Shown here piece after piece: positions 17,694 through 26,003 of a stretch of DNA of 64,000 bases (position 1 is the stretch's first letter; every line of letters starts with the position of its first letter). Source of the stretch: an uncultured Flavobacteriaceae bacterium (lineage in GTDB: Bacteria; Bacteroidota; Bacteroidia; Flavobacteriales; Flavobacteriaceae). Below the pieces are notes generated by a model that saw only the letters and a list, made by a program, of their open reading frames with translations, had not been told where the DNA came from and did not search any database. The translations under genes and the position numbers were made by a program. Location: positions 248,001 to 312,000 of the forward strand of contig CANKZG010000002.1 in NCBI GenBank assembly GCA_947488435.1. The letters run 5' to 3'.

Positions 17694-18758
17694 ATGGCAG
17701 GAAATACGTTTGGCAACCTTTTTAAATTAACCACTTTCGGAGAATCTCATGGCGTTGCTATAGGAGGGATTATAGATGGCTGTCCTTCTGGTCTTTCGCT
17801 GAACTTAGAGTTTATACAAAAAGAGTTAGATCGAAGAAGACCTGGTCAATCGGCAATCGTTACACAGCGCAAAGAGCCGGATACTGTTGAGTTTTATTCT
17901 GGTGTTTTTGAAGGTAAAACTACCGGAACACCCATAGGTTTTGCAATTCATAACACGAATCAGAAATCTAAAGATTATTCGCATATAAAAGATTCATACC
18001 GCCCTTCACATGCTGATTATGTTTACGATCAGAAATACGGTTTTCGGGATTACCGCGGAGGAGGTAGAAGTTCTGCAAGGGAAACCGCGAGCAGAGTAGT
18101 GGCTGGGGCCATCGCAAAGCAATTTTTAAAAAACATAAAAATTACTGCTTTCGTGTCTCAAGTTGGAGATTTAAAATTGGACAAACCCTATGAATCTCTT
18201 GATTTTTCTAGTATTGAGCAGAATCCCGTGCGATGTGCAGATCCGGACATGGCTGTTCAAATGGAAGATTATATCAAGCAGATTAAAAAAGAAGGAGATA
18301 CCATTGGAGGAGTGATAACCTGCGTAGTTCAAAATGTACCGATCGGTTTAGGAGAGCCAGTGTTTGATAAATTGCATGCCGAATTAGGGAAAGCAATGTT
18401 ATCAATTAATGCTGTAAAAGGATTTGAATATGGCAGTGGTTTTGATGGGGTTAAGATGAAAGGCAGTTTGCATAATGATACCTTTAACGCCGATGGTTCT
18501 ACAACTACCAACTACAGTGGAGGTATTCAGGGAGGTATAAGTAATGGAATGGATATCTATTTTAATATTGCTTTTAAGCCTGTGGCTACCATTATCCAGT
18601 CTTATGAAACAATTGATAAGCAAGGAAAAATAATCACTACTCAAGGAAAAGGAAGGCACGACCCTTGTGTGGTTCCTAGGGCCGTTCCTATTGTTGAAGC
18701 AATGACAGCGCTTGTTTTAGCGGATTATGTGTTGTTAAATAGAACCATAAAATTATAA
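17694..18758 (+). CDS. aroC: Chorismate synthase
   Basis: This 354-aa enzyme converts 5-enolpyruvylshikimate-3-phosphate to chorismate with reduced FMN, the last shikimate step. Family motifs are [18 protein letters not shown] at the start, DRRRPGQS, the [10 protein letters not shown] loop (with RASGRG-like Arg residues), and [18 protein letters not shown] near the end. Length is normal. A promoter lies at 17572-17603. aroB is in the window too (61401-62462) but far away, so the pathway genes are scattered. Confidence 0.98.
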   Translation: MAGNTFGNLFKLTTFGESHGVAIGGIIDGCPSGLSLNLEFIQKELDRRRPGQSAIVTQRKEPDTVEFYSGVFEGKTTGTPIGFAIHNTNQKSKDYSHIKDSYRPSHADYVYDQKYGFRDYRGGGRSSARETASRVVAGAIAKQFLKNIKITAFVSQVGDLKLDKPYESLDFSSIEQNPVRCADPDMAVQMEDYIKQIKKEGDTIGGVITCVVQNVPIGLGEPVFDKLHAELGKAMLSINAVKGFEYGSGFDGVKMKGSLHNDTFNADGSTTTNYSGGIQGGISNGMDIYFNIAFKPVATIIQSYETIDKQGKIITTQGKGRHDPCVVPRAVPIVEAMTALVLADYVLLNRTIKL

Positions 18759-18767
18759 ATTTCTTTT

Positions 18768-18800
18768 TTTGGCGGATTTCCTTACAAAATAGTATCTTTC
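18768..18800 (+). promoter_or_regulatory. Promoter of the symporter/ATP-grasp operon
   Basis: -33 TTTG at 18768-18771 and -7 TATCTTTC at 18793-18800 are separated by 21 nt. Expected transcription start is about 12 nt before the symporter ATG at 18819. It separates this operon from aroC. Confidence 0.55.
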
Positions 18801-18818
18801 TATCCTAAAATCTAATTT

Positions 18819-20144
18819 ATGAGGAAACTAGAATTGCATTGGCAAATTCTAATTGGCATGCTCTTAGGGCTTGTTTTTGGATATATAATGACGCTCGTTG
18901 GCGGGGGTAAAGAGTTTGTTTTGGATTGGGTAAAATGGTTGGGTACCATTTTTATCAAGCTTTTAAAACTTATAGCTATTCCGCTTATTCTAGCTTCTCT
19001 CATCAAAGGGATATCCGATCTCAAAGACATTTCAAAGTTTCGAAACATTGGTATTCGTACCATAGCCATTTACATTAGCACCACTGTTGTAGCAATTACC
19101 ATTGGATTGTTGTTGGTGAATGTCATTCAGCCCGGTGATGGTATTTCAGATGCTACAATTTCTAAGTTAACAAATACCTATGCAAATGATAGTGGAGTTA
19201 CCTCAAAAATAGCCGAAGCTTCCAAGCAAAAAAGCGGGGGACCTCTTCAGTTTTTAGTTGATATGGTTCCGGATAACGCCTTTAAAGCAATGAGCAATAA
19301 TGGTTTAATGCTTCAGGTTATTTTCTTTTCTATAGCACTCGGAATTTCAATGCTATTAATTGGTGAGAAGAAGGCAAAGCCACTTAAAGATTTCTTTGAT
19401 TCTTTAAATGATGTGGTATTGAAGATGGTAGATTTGATTATGCTAATAGCACCTTTTGCAGTGTTTTCATTGTTAGCAAATGTTGTGGTATCTTCTGGAG
19501 ATCCAGATTTATTACTTGCTTTACTAAAATATGCGGCGGTTGTAGTTTTCGGGTTGATGCTGATGATCGTATTTTATAGCATGGTAGTAGCTGTATTTAC
19601 CAAGAAAAATCCCTTTTGGTTCTTAAAACAAATTAGCCCTGCGCAATTGCTGGCGTTTTCTACAAGTTCTAGTGCGGCCACACTTCCCGTTACTATGGAA
19701 AGAGTAGAGGAGCATATTGGAGTGGATAAAGAGGTGTCTAGTTTTGTTTTACCCGTGGGCGCAACTATAAATATGGATGGAACCAGTTTATATCAAGGCG
19801 TAGCTGCAGTTTTTATTGCGCAAGCCTTAGCTTTTGATTTAAGTTTTGCCGATCAGTTAACCATAGTATTAACTGCGCTATTAGCCTCTATCGGTTCAGC
19901 AGCTGTTCCAGGCGCTGGAATGGTAATGCTGGTGATAGTTTTAGAAGCCATTGGTTTTCCGGGTGATAAGTTGGCTATTGGATTGGCGCTAATATTTGCT
20001 GTGGATAGACCTTTAGATATGTGTAGAACTGTTGTTAATATTACAGGAGATGCCACGGTGTCAATGATGGTGGCAAAATCTGTAGGAAAGCTTGGGAAGC
20101 CTAAAGTAAAAAATTGGGATGATCATTTGGATGAAGTAAAATAA
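18819..20144 (+). CDS. Dicarboxylate/amino acid:cation symporter (DAACS family)
   Basis: This 441-aa inner-membrane protein is of the GltP/GltT type. It has about eight transmembrane helices plus re-entrant loops. The serine-rich loop (AFSTSSSAATLPVTM), the substrate/cation loop VGATINMDGTSLYQGVAAVFIAQ and the C-terminal DRPLDMCRTVVNITGDA are the family signatures. It imports glutamate, aspartate or C4-dicarboxylates with Na+ or H+. Only 16 nt separate it from the ATP-grasp gene, so it is probably the first gene of a four-gene operon and may supply that pathway's amino-acid substrate. Confidence 0.95.
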   Translation: MRKLELHWQILIGMLLGLVFGYIMTLVGGGKEFVLDWVKWLGTIFIKLLKLIAIPLILASLIKGISDLKDISKFRNIGIRTIAIYISTTVVAITIGLLLVNVIQPGDGISDATISKLTNTYANDSGVTSKIAEASKQKSGGPLQFLVDMVPDNAFKAMSNNGLMLQVIFFSIALGISMLLIGEKKAKPLKDFFDSLNDVVLKMVDLIMLIAPFAVFSLLANVVVSSGDPDLLLALLKYAAVVVFGLMLMIVFYSMVVAVFTKKNPFWFLKQISPAQLLAFSTSSSAATLPVTMERVEEHIGVDKEVSSFVLPVGATINMDGTSLYQGVAAVFIAQALAFDLSFADQLTIVLTALLASIGSAAVPGAGMVMLVIVLEAIGFPGDKLAIGLALIFAVDRPLDMCRTVVNITGDATVSMMVAKSVGKLGKPKVKNWDDHLDEVK

Positions 20145-20160
20145 AATAATTAAACGCAAG

Positions 20161-21192
20161 ATGAACATTTGTTTTTTAATGTATCCTTGGGAAGAAATCG
20201 ATCCCGAAAACGACACTAGCTTATCTTTGATTCATGAATGTGTAAAGAGAAAACATGGCGTGGCATTATGTGCTCCTGCTAATCTAACCATTCGCAATAG
20301 TGTCACCAGCGCCTTTTGTACGGTAGTTAGCCGCATGGACAAGGTGTCTAGTAACCTGAAGACTTTTTATAAACAAGCGAAACTGAGAGATGAAATGCTT
20401 CCTCTTGCTGGTTTTGATGTGATCTTTATGCGGGCAAATCCTCCTTTGGATCCTATAATGCTTAATTTTTTAGATTCGGTAAAGGATGATGTTTTTATAA
20501 TAAACTCACTTCAGGGGTTGCGTGAGGCTAGTAATAAACTGTATACAGCTGCTTTTGGGGACTCTCATAGTAATATTATCCCTGCTACACATGTGTCAAA
20601 AAACAAAAACTATCTAATTAGTCAAATCAAAGAATCTCCAGCAGATAGAATGATTTTAAAACCTTTAAATGGTTTTGGAGGTTCAGGAGTGATATTGATC
20701 GAAAAATCGGCAATGTCAAATATTAAATCCTTGTTAGATTTTTATGTAACTAACTCAGATGGAACATCAAACTATGTAATACTTCAAGAATATATTGAAG
20801 GTGCGGATCAAGGTGATATTCGAATCCTTTTGCTCAATGGAGAACCTATAGGGGCAATGCGACGTATTCCAGGATCGGATGATCATCGTTCTAATGTTTC
20901 AGCAGGAGGATCTATTGCAAAACATTATTTAAGTAAAGAAGAAAAAGCGCTCTGTAAGCAAATAGGACCTAAGTTGGTTAATGATGGACTTTATTTTGTT
21001 GGAATCGATGTAATTGGAGGAAAATTAGTGGAAGTTAATGTAATGTCTCCAGGCGGAATAACCTATATGAATAAAGTGTATAAAGTGAAATTGCAATGTA
21101 AGGTTATCGATTTTGTGGAAAGTAAGGTAATTGATAAACTGCAGGCATTTGACCGTCGTTCTCGCCTGCGTAACGAGGTAGAGAATGCGTAA
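20161..21192 (+). CDS. ATP-grasp ligase, glutathione synthetase-like
   Basis: This 343-aa protein has a glutathione-synthetase-like fold. The N-terminal domain ends in FMRANPPLDP, then the ATP-grasp core has ILKPLNGFGGSGVILIE, ILQEYIEGADQGDIRILLLNGEPIGAMRR, and the metal-binding VEVNVMSPGG. These match GshB. No gamma-glutamylcysteine ligase is near, and the following two genes are peptide or amide hydrolases, so the product need not be glutathione. Its 3' end overlaps the next gene by 8 bp, showing translational coupling. ATP-dependent C-N ligation is secure but the substrates are unknown. Confidence 0.88.
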   Translation: MNICFLMYPWEEIDPENDTSLSLIHECVKRKHGVALCAPANLTIRNSVTSAFCTVVSRMDKVSSNLKTFYKQAKLRDEMLPLAGFDVIFMRANPPLDPIMLNFLDSVKDDVFIINSLQGLREASNKLYTAAFGDSHSNIIPATHVSKNKNYLISQIKESPADRMILKPLNGFGGSGVILIEKSAMSNIKSLLDFYVTNSDGTSNYVILQEYIEGADQGDIRILLLNGEPIGAMRRIPGSDDHRSNVSAGGSIAKHYLSKEEKALCKQIGPKLVNDGLYFVGIDVIGGKLVEVNVMSPGGITYMNKVYKVKLQCKVIDFVESKVIDKLQAFDRRSRLRNEVENA

Positions 21193-22012
21193 ACTTGCTG
21201 TTACCAATATTATATCAAAAATCAAATCAGAAATCCCGTTTGAAGCGGTAGCAGAAGATTATTCTTTTACTATAAAGATTGAGCACTATGCACCATATAT
21301 CTGTGCTGCGATCCACGATGGTCATCAATTTCGAAAGTCATTGTGGGAGAAGTGCTTGCATACCGAGTACGATCGTTGGTATGAGGAAGATCCTTGTACA
21401 CGACAAATTATACAATCCAATCCAATTGTAATTGCAGGTAGTGATAGTCGGTTTGAATATGATCTAAATAGAGCACCGGAGAATGCCATATATGAGGATG
21501 CATGGGGAAAACAGTTGTGGAAAGAACCGTTAGCTGATAAAGAAAAGGCAAAGAGTTTAGAAAAACACCAAACATTTTATGGGGTGGTACATGCTTTGGT
21601 AAAACAGATTGAAAATAAATATGGAATTGCATTAGTTTTTGATATGCATAGCTACAATTGGCAACGTTGGGATAGGGCAGTGCCTACTTGGAATTTGGGT
21701 ACTACTAATATTGACGCGAAACGATTTTCACAACTCGCAGCATCTTGGAGTAAAAAACTAGCAAGTATAGCACTGCCTAATGGAATAGTTTCAACATCAA
21801 AAATTAATGATACGTTTCAGGGAAATGGATATTTTTTAAAATACATTACGTCACATTTTAATAATACCTTGGTATTGGCAACGGAATTGGCTAAGGTATA
21901 TTGTAACGAGTTAGATGGAACGATATATCCTGAAGTAGTTAGTGCAGTAGAGGAGCAGCTTAAGGAATTAATTCCGCAACAAGTAAGTGAGTTTCAAAGA
22001 GGAATTGTATGA
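21185..22012 (+). CDS. N-formylglutamate amidohydrolase family protein
   Basis: This 275-aa cytoplasmic protein belongs to the FGase family (PF05013), which is zinc-dependent and related to M14 carboxypeptidases. Visible features are ICAAIHDGHQF near residue 40, GSDSRFEYDLNRAPENA (the Arg-containing substrate site) and VFDMHSYNW with a metal-type His. A C-terminal LVLATELAKVYCNE carries a likely catalytic Glu. It overlaps the ATP-grasp gene by 8 bp and the DUF1704 gene by 4 bp (ATGA). It probably hydrolyses an amide of glutamate or a related acid. The histidine-degradation genes that usually accompany true FGase are absent. Confidence 0.88.
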   Translation: MRKLAVTNIISKIKSEIPFEAVAEDYSFTIKIEHYAPYICAAIHDGHQFRKSLWEKCLHTEYDRWYEEDPCTRQIIQSNPIVIAGSDSRFEYDLNRAPENAIYEDAWGKQLWKEPLADKEKAKSLEKHQTFYGVVHALVKQIENKYGIALVFDMHSYNWQRWDRAVPTWNLGTTNIDAKRFSQLAASWSKKLASIALPNGIVSTSKINDTFQGNGYFLKYITSHFNNTLVLATELAKVYCNELDGTIYPEVVSAVEEQLKELIPQQVSEFQRGIV

Positions 22013-23181
22013 TTGATGAAGCATTATCTAAGGAGCAGAAGCATAAATATGCAGATCTTTTTGAAATAGACGCCAATTTGAACCGATTGGTGGGAAGAAT
22101 AGAATTATTAAGCTATATCAACCCTTTAAATATTGAAAAAGAGAAACAACGGTTTTTTGCTTCCAAATACAGCTGTTCACCCATCTTTAAATATCCTAAA
22201 TTAAAATTTAATCCATATAAACTTCATCGCCTCTTTTTTTCGCAACGTTTAGAGCGTATTGAAGATGATGATATTCGCAATTTATATCAGGATATCATAT
22301 ACTATTATGCGAATATGGTTCAGTGCATTCAAACAATAGGAGAGCCGAAGAAATTCTATTACAATTCCCTTCGAGTATATGGAACTCCAACGGAAAGAGA
22401 TGTCCAAAATGCTAAATTCATTCTTCATTATGAAGATGAAGACAGTAATGCGGACATGGAGAAGATTTATACAGCAATGGAGGCAAAGGCGTATTTCGAA
22501 GATTTTAGTAAACAATATCGATTTCCGCTTACAACCAAATTTTCTACTAATATTGCTGCCGAAGCTATGGTGAGTAATAGTGCAAGGGCATTGTTGATAA
22601 AGAAAAATACACGCTTTAGTAAAAATCAATTGCTTACCCTTGCCAATCACGAAATCGGTGTACATTTGGTTACCACTTATAATGGTTTGTTGCAACCTTT
22701 AAAGATTTTTTCAAATGGTTTTCCTACCAATGTGGAAACACAAGAAGGCTTAGCTGTTTTTAGTGAATACATGAGTGGTGCACTTACACTAAAAAGACTT
22801 AAAGAATTAGCTTATAGGGTTTTAGCAGCAGACAGTTTAATTAAAGGTTATACGTTTGCAGATACCTTTGATTTGATTCACAATCAATACAAATTAAACC
22901 GTGATGAAGCGTTTACCATTACTTTGCGAGTTCATAGAGGTGGAGGTTTTACCAAAGATCGATTGTATTTAAGTGGTTTACGAAAAATATATAAACGCTA
23001 TCAAAAAGGGGTTAGCATGGACGTTTTATTGTCTGGAAAAGTCACCCTTGAATTTGAAGATGCTATCGCAAAATTACATGCACTGGATCTAGCGAAAGAT
23101 ATTACCCATCGAAATTTTGCTTACGATCAAAACATAAATACAAACGCGACTTTGAACTTTATTTTAGATCATCTAAAGTAA
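22009..23181 (+). CDS. DUF1704 / QEGLA-motif metallopeptidase-like protein
   Basis: This 390-aa protein is of the TIGR02421 family, named for the QEGLA motif, here ETQEGLAVFSEY. Upstream is ANHEIGVHLVTTYNG, an HExxxH zinc site. The DUF1704 fold is also found in eukaryotic tubulin tyrosine carboxypeptidases (MATCAP), so a carboxypeptidase that trims a C-terminal residue is plausible. The bacterial annotation as a flavohemoglobin expression modulator rests on little. It is the last gene of the four-gene unit, with a 4-bp overlap to the amidohydrolase, so it probably processes a product or intermediate made by them. Confidence 0.88.
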   Translation: MIDEALSKEQKHKYADLFEIDANLNRLVGRIELLSYINPLNIEKEKQRFFASKYSCSPIFKYPKLKFNPYKLHRLFFSQRLERIEDDDIRNLYQDIIYYYANMVQCIQTIGEPKKFYYNSLRVYGTPTERDVQNAKFILHYEDEDSNADMEKIYTAMEAKAYFEDFSKQYRFPLTTKFSTNIAAEAMVSNSARALLIKKNTRFSKNQLLTLANHEIGVHLVTTYNGLLQPLKIFSNGFPTNVETQEGLAVFSEYMSGALTLKRLKELAYRVLAADSLIKGYTFADTFDLIHNQYKLNRDEAFTITLRVHRGGGFTKDRLYLSGLRKIYKRYQKGVSMDVLLSGKVTLEFEDAIAKLHALDLAKDITHRNFAYDQNINTNATLNFILDHLK

Positions 23182-23199
23182 TTGCCTTTCTAAAACCAT

Positions 23200-25290
23200 T
23201 TATAGGGAGATTCTTCTGCCCTTTGGATAGCGTACTTGAAAAGAAAATTGTTCTTGTCTATTCGTCCCACTTGGTAAATTTAACTGCCAAGTAAGAATTC
23301 CTTTTTTAGTATCATACTGCGCATTTGGAGTTTCGATAGCACTTACTTTGATTTCTTTATTTTCCGAAATAGGAATACGATCTACCAACTTCAGTGGAAC
23401 GGTAGTTGTTTTATTGTTTTTGATTTCAATTTCGAATGCCTTATTCAAAATTCGGTAATTGCCTACAAAAGATTTGCTTTTGTAATTTTTCTGTTGCTTT
23501 CGAGTCACTGTAATGTCAGGTTCTAAACCCAGAGAAACGGTCATTTCTTTTTTTGAAGTATAAGGGTCAAGTACTGTTTTACCGGCATAACTTCCATTAA
23601 AATACAAGGTTGCTTCACCTGGTAAAAGATTATATTGTTCCCAATCTTTAAAACTAGCTGTTAAAAATACATTTTCATTTATTAAAGGGGCTGCCAAATA
23701 CTCATACTTGGATGGTAGTGAAAAATTATTGATTTCAATAGCGGTTATATCCCCATCTGAAACAATTGTATACGGTTTTTTTATTACGAAACTAGTAGTA
23801 ACAATTTCTTCTATGGCTTCACTTTTTTTTGTTGTAATTAATACAACTCCATTCGTTCCTCTAGATCCATAAAGTTCAGTAGCACTTTTATTTTTTAAAA
23901 AATCAATAGAAGCAATTTCATGAGGTTCCAAATCTTCAGCCACAAAACCATCAACAGGAATACCGTCAATAATGTATAAAGGGTTTTTACTGCTACTATT
24001 GGAAGCAACCCCTCTTATTTTTATCGTTGGGGAGCTTCCAGGATTGCCATTGGAACCATTAATCTGTAAGCCGACAACCTGACCACTTAAAGCTTCAGCC
24101 GCTGCAGTTCTGGTAGACGAATAACCGGAAACTACAACTTCCTCTAAAACAGCAGTGTCTTCCTGTAGTTTTATGTTAATCACAGAAGCATAAATAGGGA
24201 TTTCATACGTTTCAAAACCAATGTAAGAAAACACGAGTTGACTACCGCTCGTTATATTAAGAGAGAAGTTCCCATCAAAATCGGTTTGCGTTCCAAGGGC
24301 AGTTCCCTTCACAGTAATAGTACATCCGGGAAGTGGAAGACCAGATTGATCCACTACCTGACCAACAACCCTCCTAACGGCTGGATTGTAGGTATACTTG
24401 CTTTTTTTCTTAGCTGCAGTTCGGACTTGTCTATTTCCATAAATAAAGTTTAGATATTGTGTTCCAATTTCTGGTTTTTGGATGTTCGTATTAGGGTTTC
24501 CTGTTGAAAGTACTATTTCAACATCTTGCCAATCAACACCTGTTTTCTGATACACATTGGCTTTGTATTTTAGATCTAGAGGAGCATCAAGATCTTTTGA
24601 TTTTAAATCATAGGTAGGCACCCAACCAGCTTCTTGAACCAGATAGGACAAGGTAAGATTTAATTGAGATGTAACAGGATTATCTATCTTAATGCGTAAT
24701 TCCCCATGTTCCTTTTGAGGAAAATTGTTTAGCTCTTGAAGTTGTTTAGAAATTCCCTGAGACTCGGACTGCAGTTCCGTTATGATAAGATTTAAATCAA
24801 AAATTTCATTATTGATAGCCGTAATTCGTTCCCGGTAGTACTGACTTATTTTTCGAATCTGTTCTAGATTTACGGTGTTATTTGGGTTTCCAATTAATCT
24901 ATTCGTTGTAATTACCTTTTCCTCTTCGGTCAAACCTTGTATGTTGTTTTTTTGTCGTGCTATTTGCACATTGATGGATTTGATTTGATTCTCGAGTCCT
25001 ATTACTTCAGGGTTTCCTTTACCAACTTCTAAGAAATTAATATCATACGCCATTGAAAGTATAGAAGCGGATTGAAGTCCAGAAATTTGAATACTGTTTT
25101 CATCAATTTTCGTAGATAGACCAGTAAATAGAATTTCTGAGGTACCAGCTTTTATTAAACAAGGTGCTGAACGCTCAATTTTGGCGCCATTAAGATAAAC
25201 CGTAACGTTTTTAATGGTAGAAGGATACTTTCCATTGTTAGCTATAAGTATAAAAGGGAGCAGAACAAGTATTAGAATAGATTTTTTCAT
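23200..25290 (-). CDS. DUF4139/MuiA-like protein with inserted CarboxypepD_reg and TonB-plug-like segments
   Basis: This 696-aa exported protein has a signal peptide (about 1-18). Residues 25-290 match the N-terminal domain and coiled coil (100-190) of the mucoidy inhibitor MuiA/DUF4139 family. Residues about 308-375 are a carboxypeptidase-regulatory-like domain (VVGQVVDQSGLPLPG, GTQTDFDGNFSL). Residues about 383-488 look like a SusC-type plug (LEEVVVSGY, IKIRGVAS, PLYIIDGIPVDG, GTNGVVLITTKK). The DUF4139 beta domain then resumes to the end. No barrel follows, so it is not a transporter. The function is unknown. The insertion is in-frame and both flanks keep family character, so it looks genuine. 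Confidence 0.85.
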   Translation of the reverse strand: MKKSILILVLLPFILIANNGKYPSTIKNVTVYLNGAKIERSAPCLIKAGTSEILFTGLSTKIDENSIQISGLQSASILSMAYDINFLEVGKGNPEVIGLENQIKSINVQIARQKNNIQGLTEEEKVITTNRLIGNPNNTVNLEQIRKISQYYRERITAINNEIFDLNLIITELQSESQGISKQLQELNNFPQKEHGELRIKIDNPVTSQLNLTLSYLVQEAGWVPTYDLKSKDLDAPLDLKYKANVYQKTGVDWQDVEIVLSTGNPNTNIQKPEIGTQYLNFIYGNRQVRTAAKKKSKYTYNPAVRRVVGQVVDQSGLPLPGCTITVKGTALGTQTDFDGNFSLNITSGSQLVFSYIGFETYEIPIYASVINIKLQEDTAVLEEVVVSGYSSTRTAAAEALSGQVVGLQINGSNGNPGSSPTIKIRGVASNSSSKNPLYIIDGIPVDGFVAEDLEPHEIASIDFLKNKSATELYGSRGTNGVVLITTKKSEAIEEIVTTSFVIKKPYTIVSDGDITAIEINNFSLPSKYEYLAAPLINENVFLTASFKDWEQYNLLPGEATLYFNGSYAGKTVLDPYTSKKEMTVSLGLEPDITVTRKQQKNYKSKSFVGNYRILNKAFEIEIKNNKTTTVPLKLVDRIPISENKEIKVSAIETPNAQYDTKKGILTWQLNLPSGTNRQEQFSFQVRYPKGRRISL

Positions 25291-25526
25291 TAGGTTGAAT
25301 TTTATAGGGTAAACCTAACTGTAAATTGAAATATGAACAAGGATTAGTACGTAACTTGTATTTCTGAACGGGTAAACGGGTTGTTTGGTTGAGTAAAGCG
25401 TTTTTGATTAAAAACGTGGTAAGTACTGAAAATTAAATACCTTTTGCAATACTAATAACATTGTGAAATTTAATAGGAGCACTAATGTTAATTGTTTTGA
25501 GACTGCGTAACCGTCTCTGAGTGAGA

Positions 25527-25943
25527 TCAACCTAAAAATTTGGCACTTAATTCGGGCGTAGGAATCATACAAGAATCTTGTTTGCCAAACCACTTATAGC
25601 GGTTTTTAGCCACAAGATCATAAACAAGATCACGAAAAGATTCTGGAAAAATACTAAATACTTGCGCCAATGGCCATGCTCCTCCGAATGCCTTGGTGAT
25701 TTCCAAAGCTGCGGTGGACTTTAAGTAATAGGCTTTCCCAGGATCAATTAAAATAATAGAATCTACTTTAGAGGTGTCTATATTCCGTTCGGCGATCAAT
25801 TTTTGCCCAATGTCGCTTTGTATTGCTGCAAATTGGAAAGAATTCTGTTTGTCTCTTTTTATAATATAGGTAACAGCACCGTTGCATAAATTGCAAACTC
25901 CATCAAACAAAATAATTTTACTTTCCGATTGTACCGTTTCCAT
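25527..25943 (-). CDS. DCC-family thiol-disulfide oxidoreductase (DUF393)
   Basis: This 138-aa protein carries LFDGVCNLCNGAV near the N-terminus, the DxxCxxC motif that names the DCC family. An ALEITKAFGGAWPLAQV segment and an RDLVYDLVAKNRYKWFGK stretch follow, both typical. It has a thioredoxin-like fold with a putative role in disulfide exchange, physiological partner unknown. It lies downstream of mutS2 on the same strand with a 60-nt gap, so co-transcription is possible. Confidence 0.9.
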   Translation of the reverse strand: METVQSESKIILFDGVCNLCNGAVTYIIKRDKQNSFQFAAIQSDIGQKLIAERNIDTSKVDSIILIDPGKAYYLKSTAALEITKAFGGAWPLAQVFSIFPESFRDLVYDLVAKNRYKWFGKQDSCMIPTPELSAKFLG

Positions 25944-26003
25944 GCTACAAAAATACTACTTCTTTTATGAAAATTACGATCGTGAAGCTATGTGCCTAAG
26001 CAA

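Noticed and set aside
22282-22695. 137-aa minus-strand frame antisense to the DUF1704 gene
   Set aside because: Complements a well-conserved coding region and has no recognisable features.
25291-25526. 236-bp gap with a short GAGAC/GTCTC inverted repeat near 25498-25516
   Set aside because: The stem is only 5 bp and is not followed by a T-run; I cannot support a terminator or RNA gene here.
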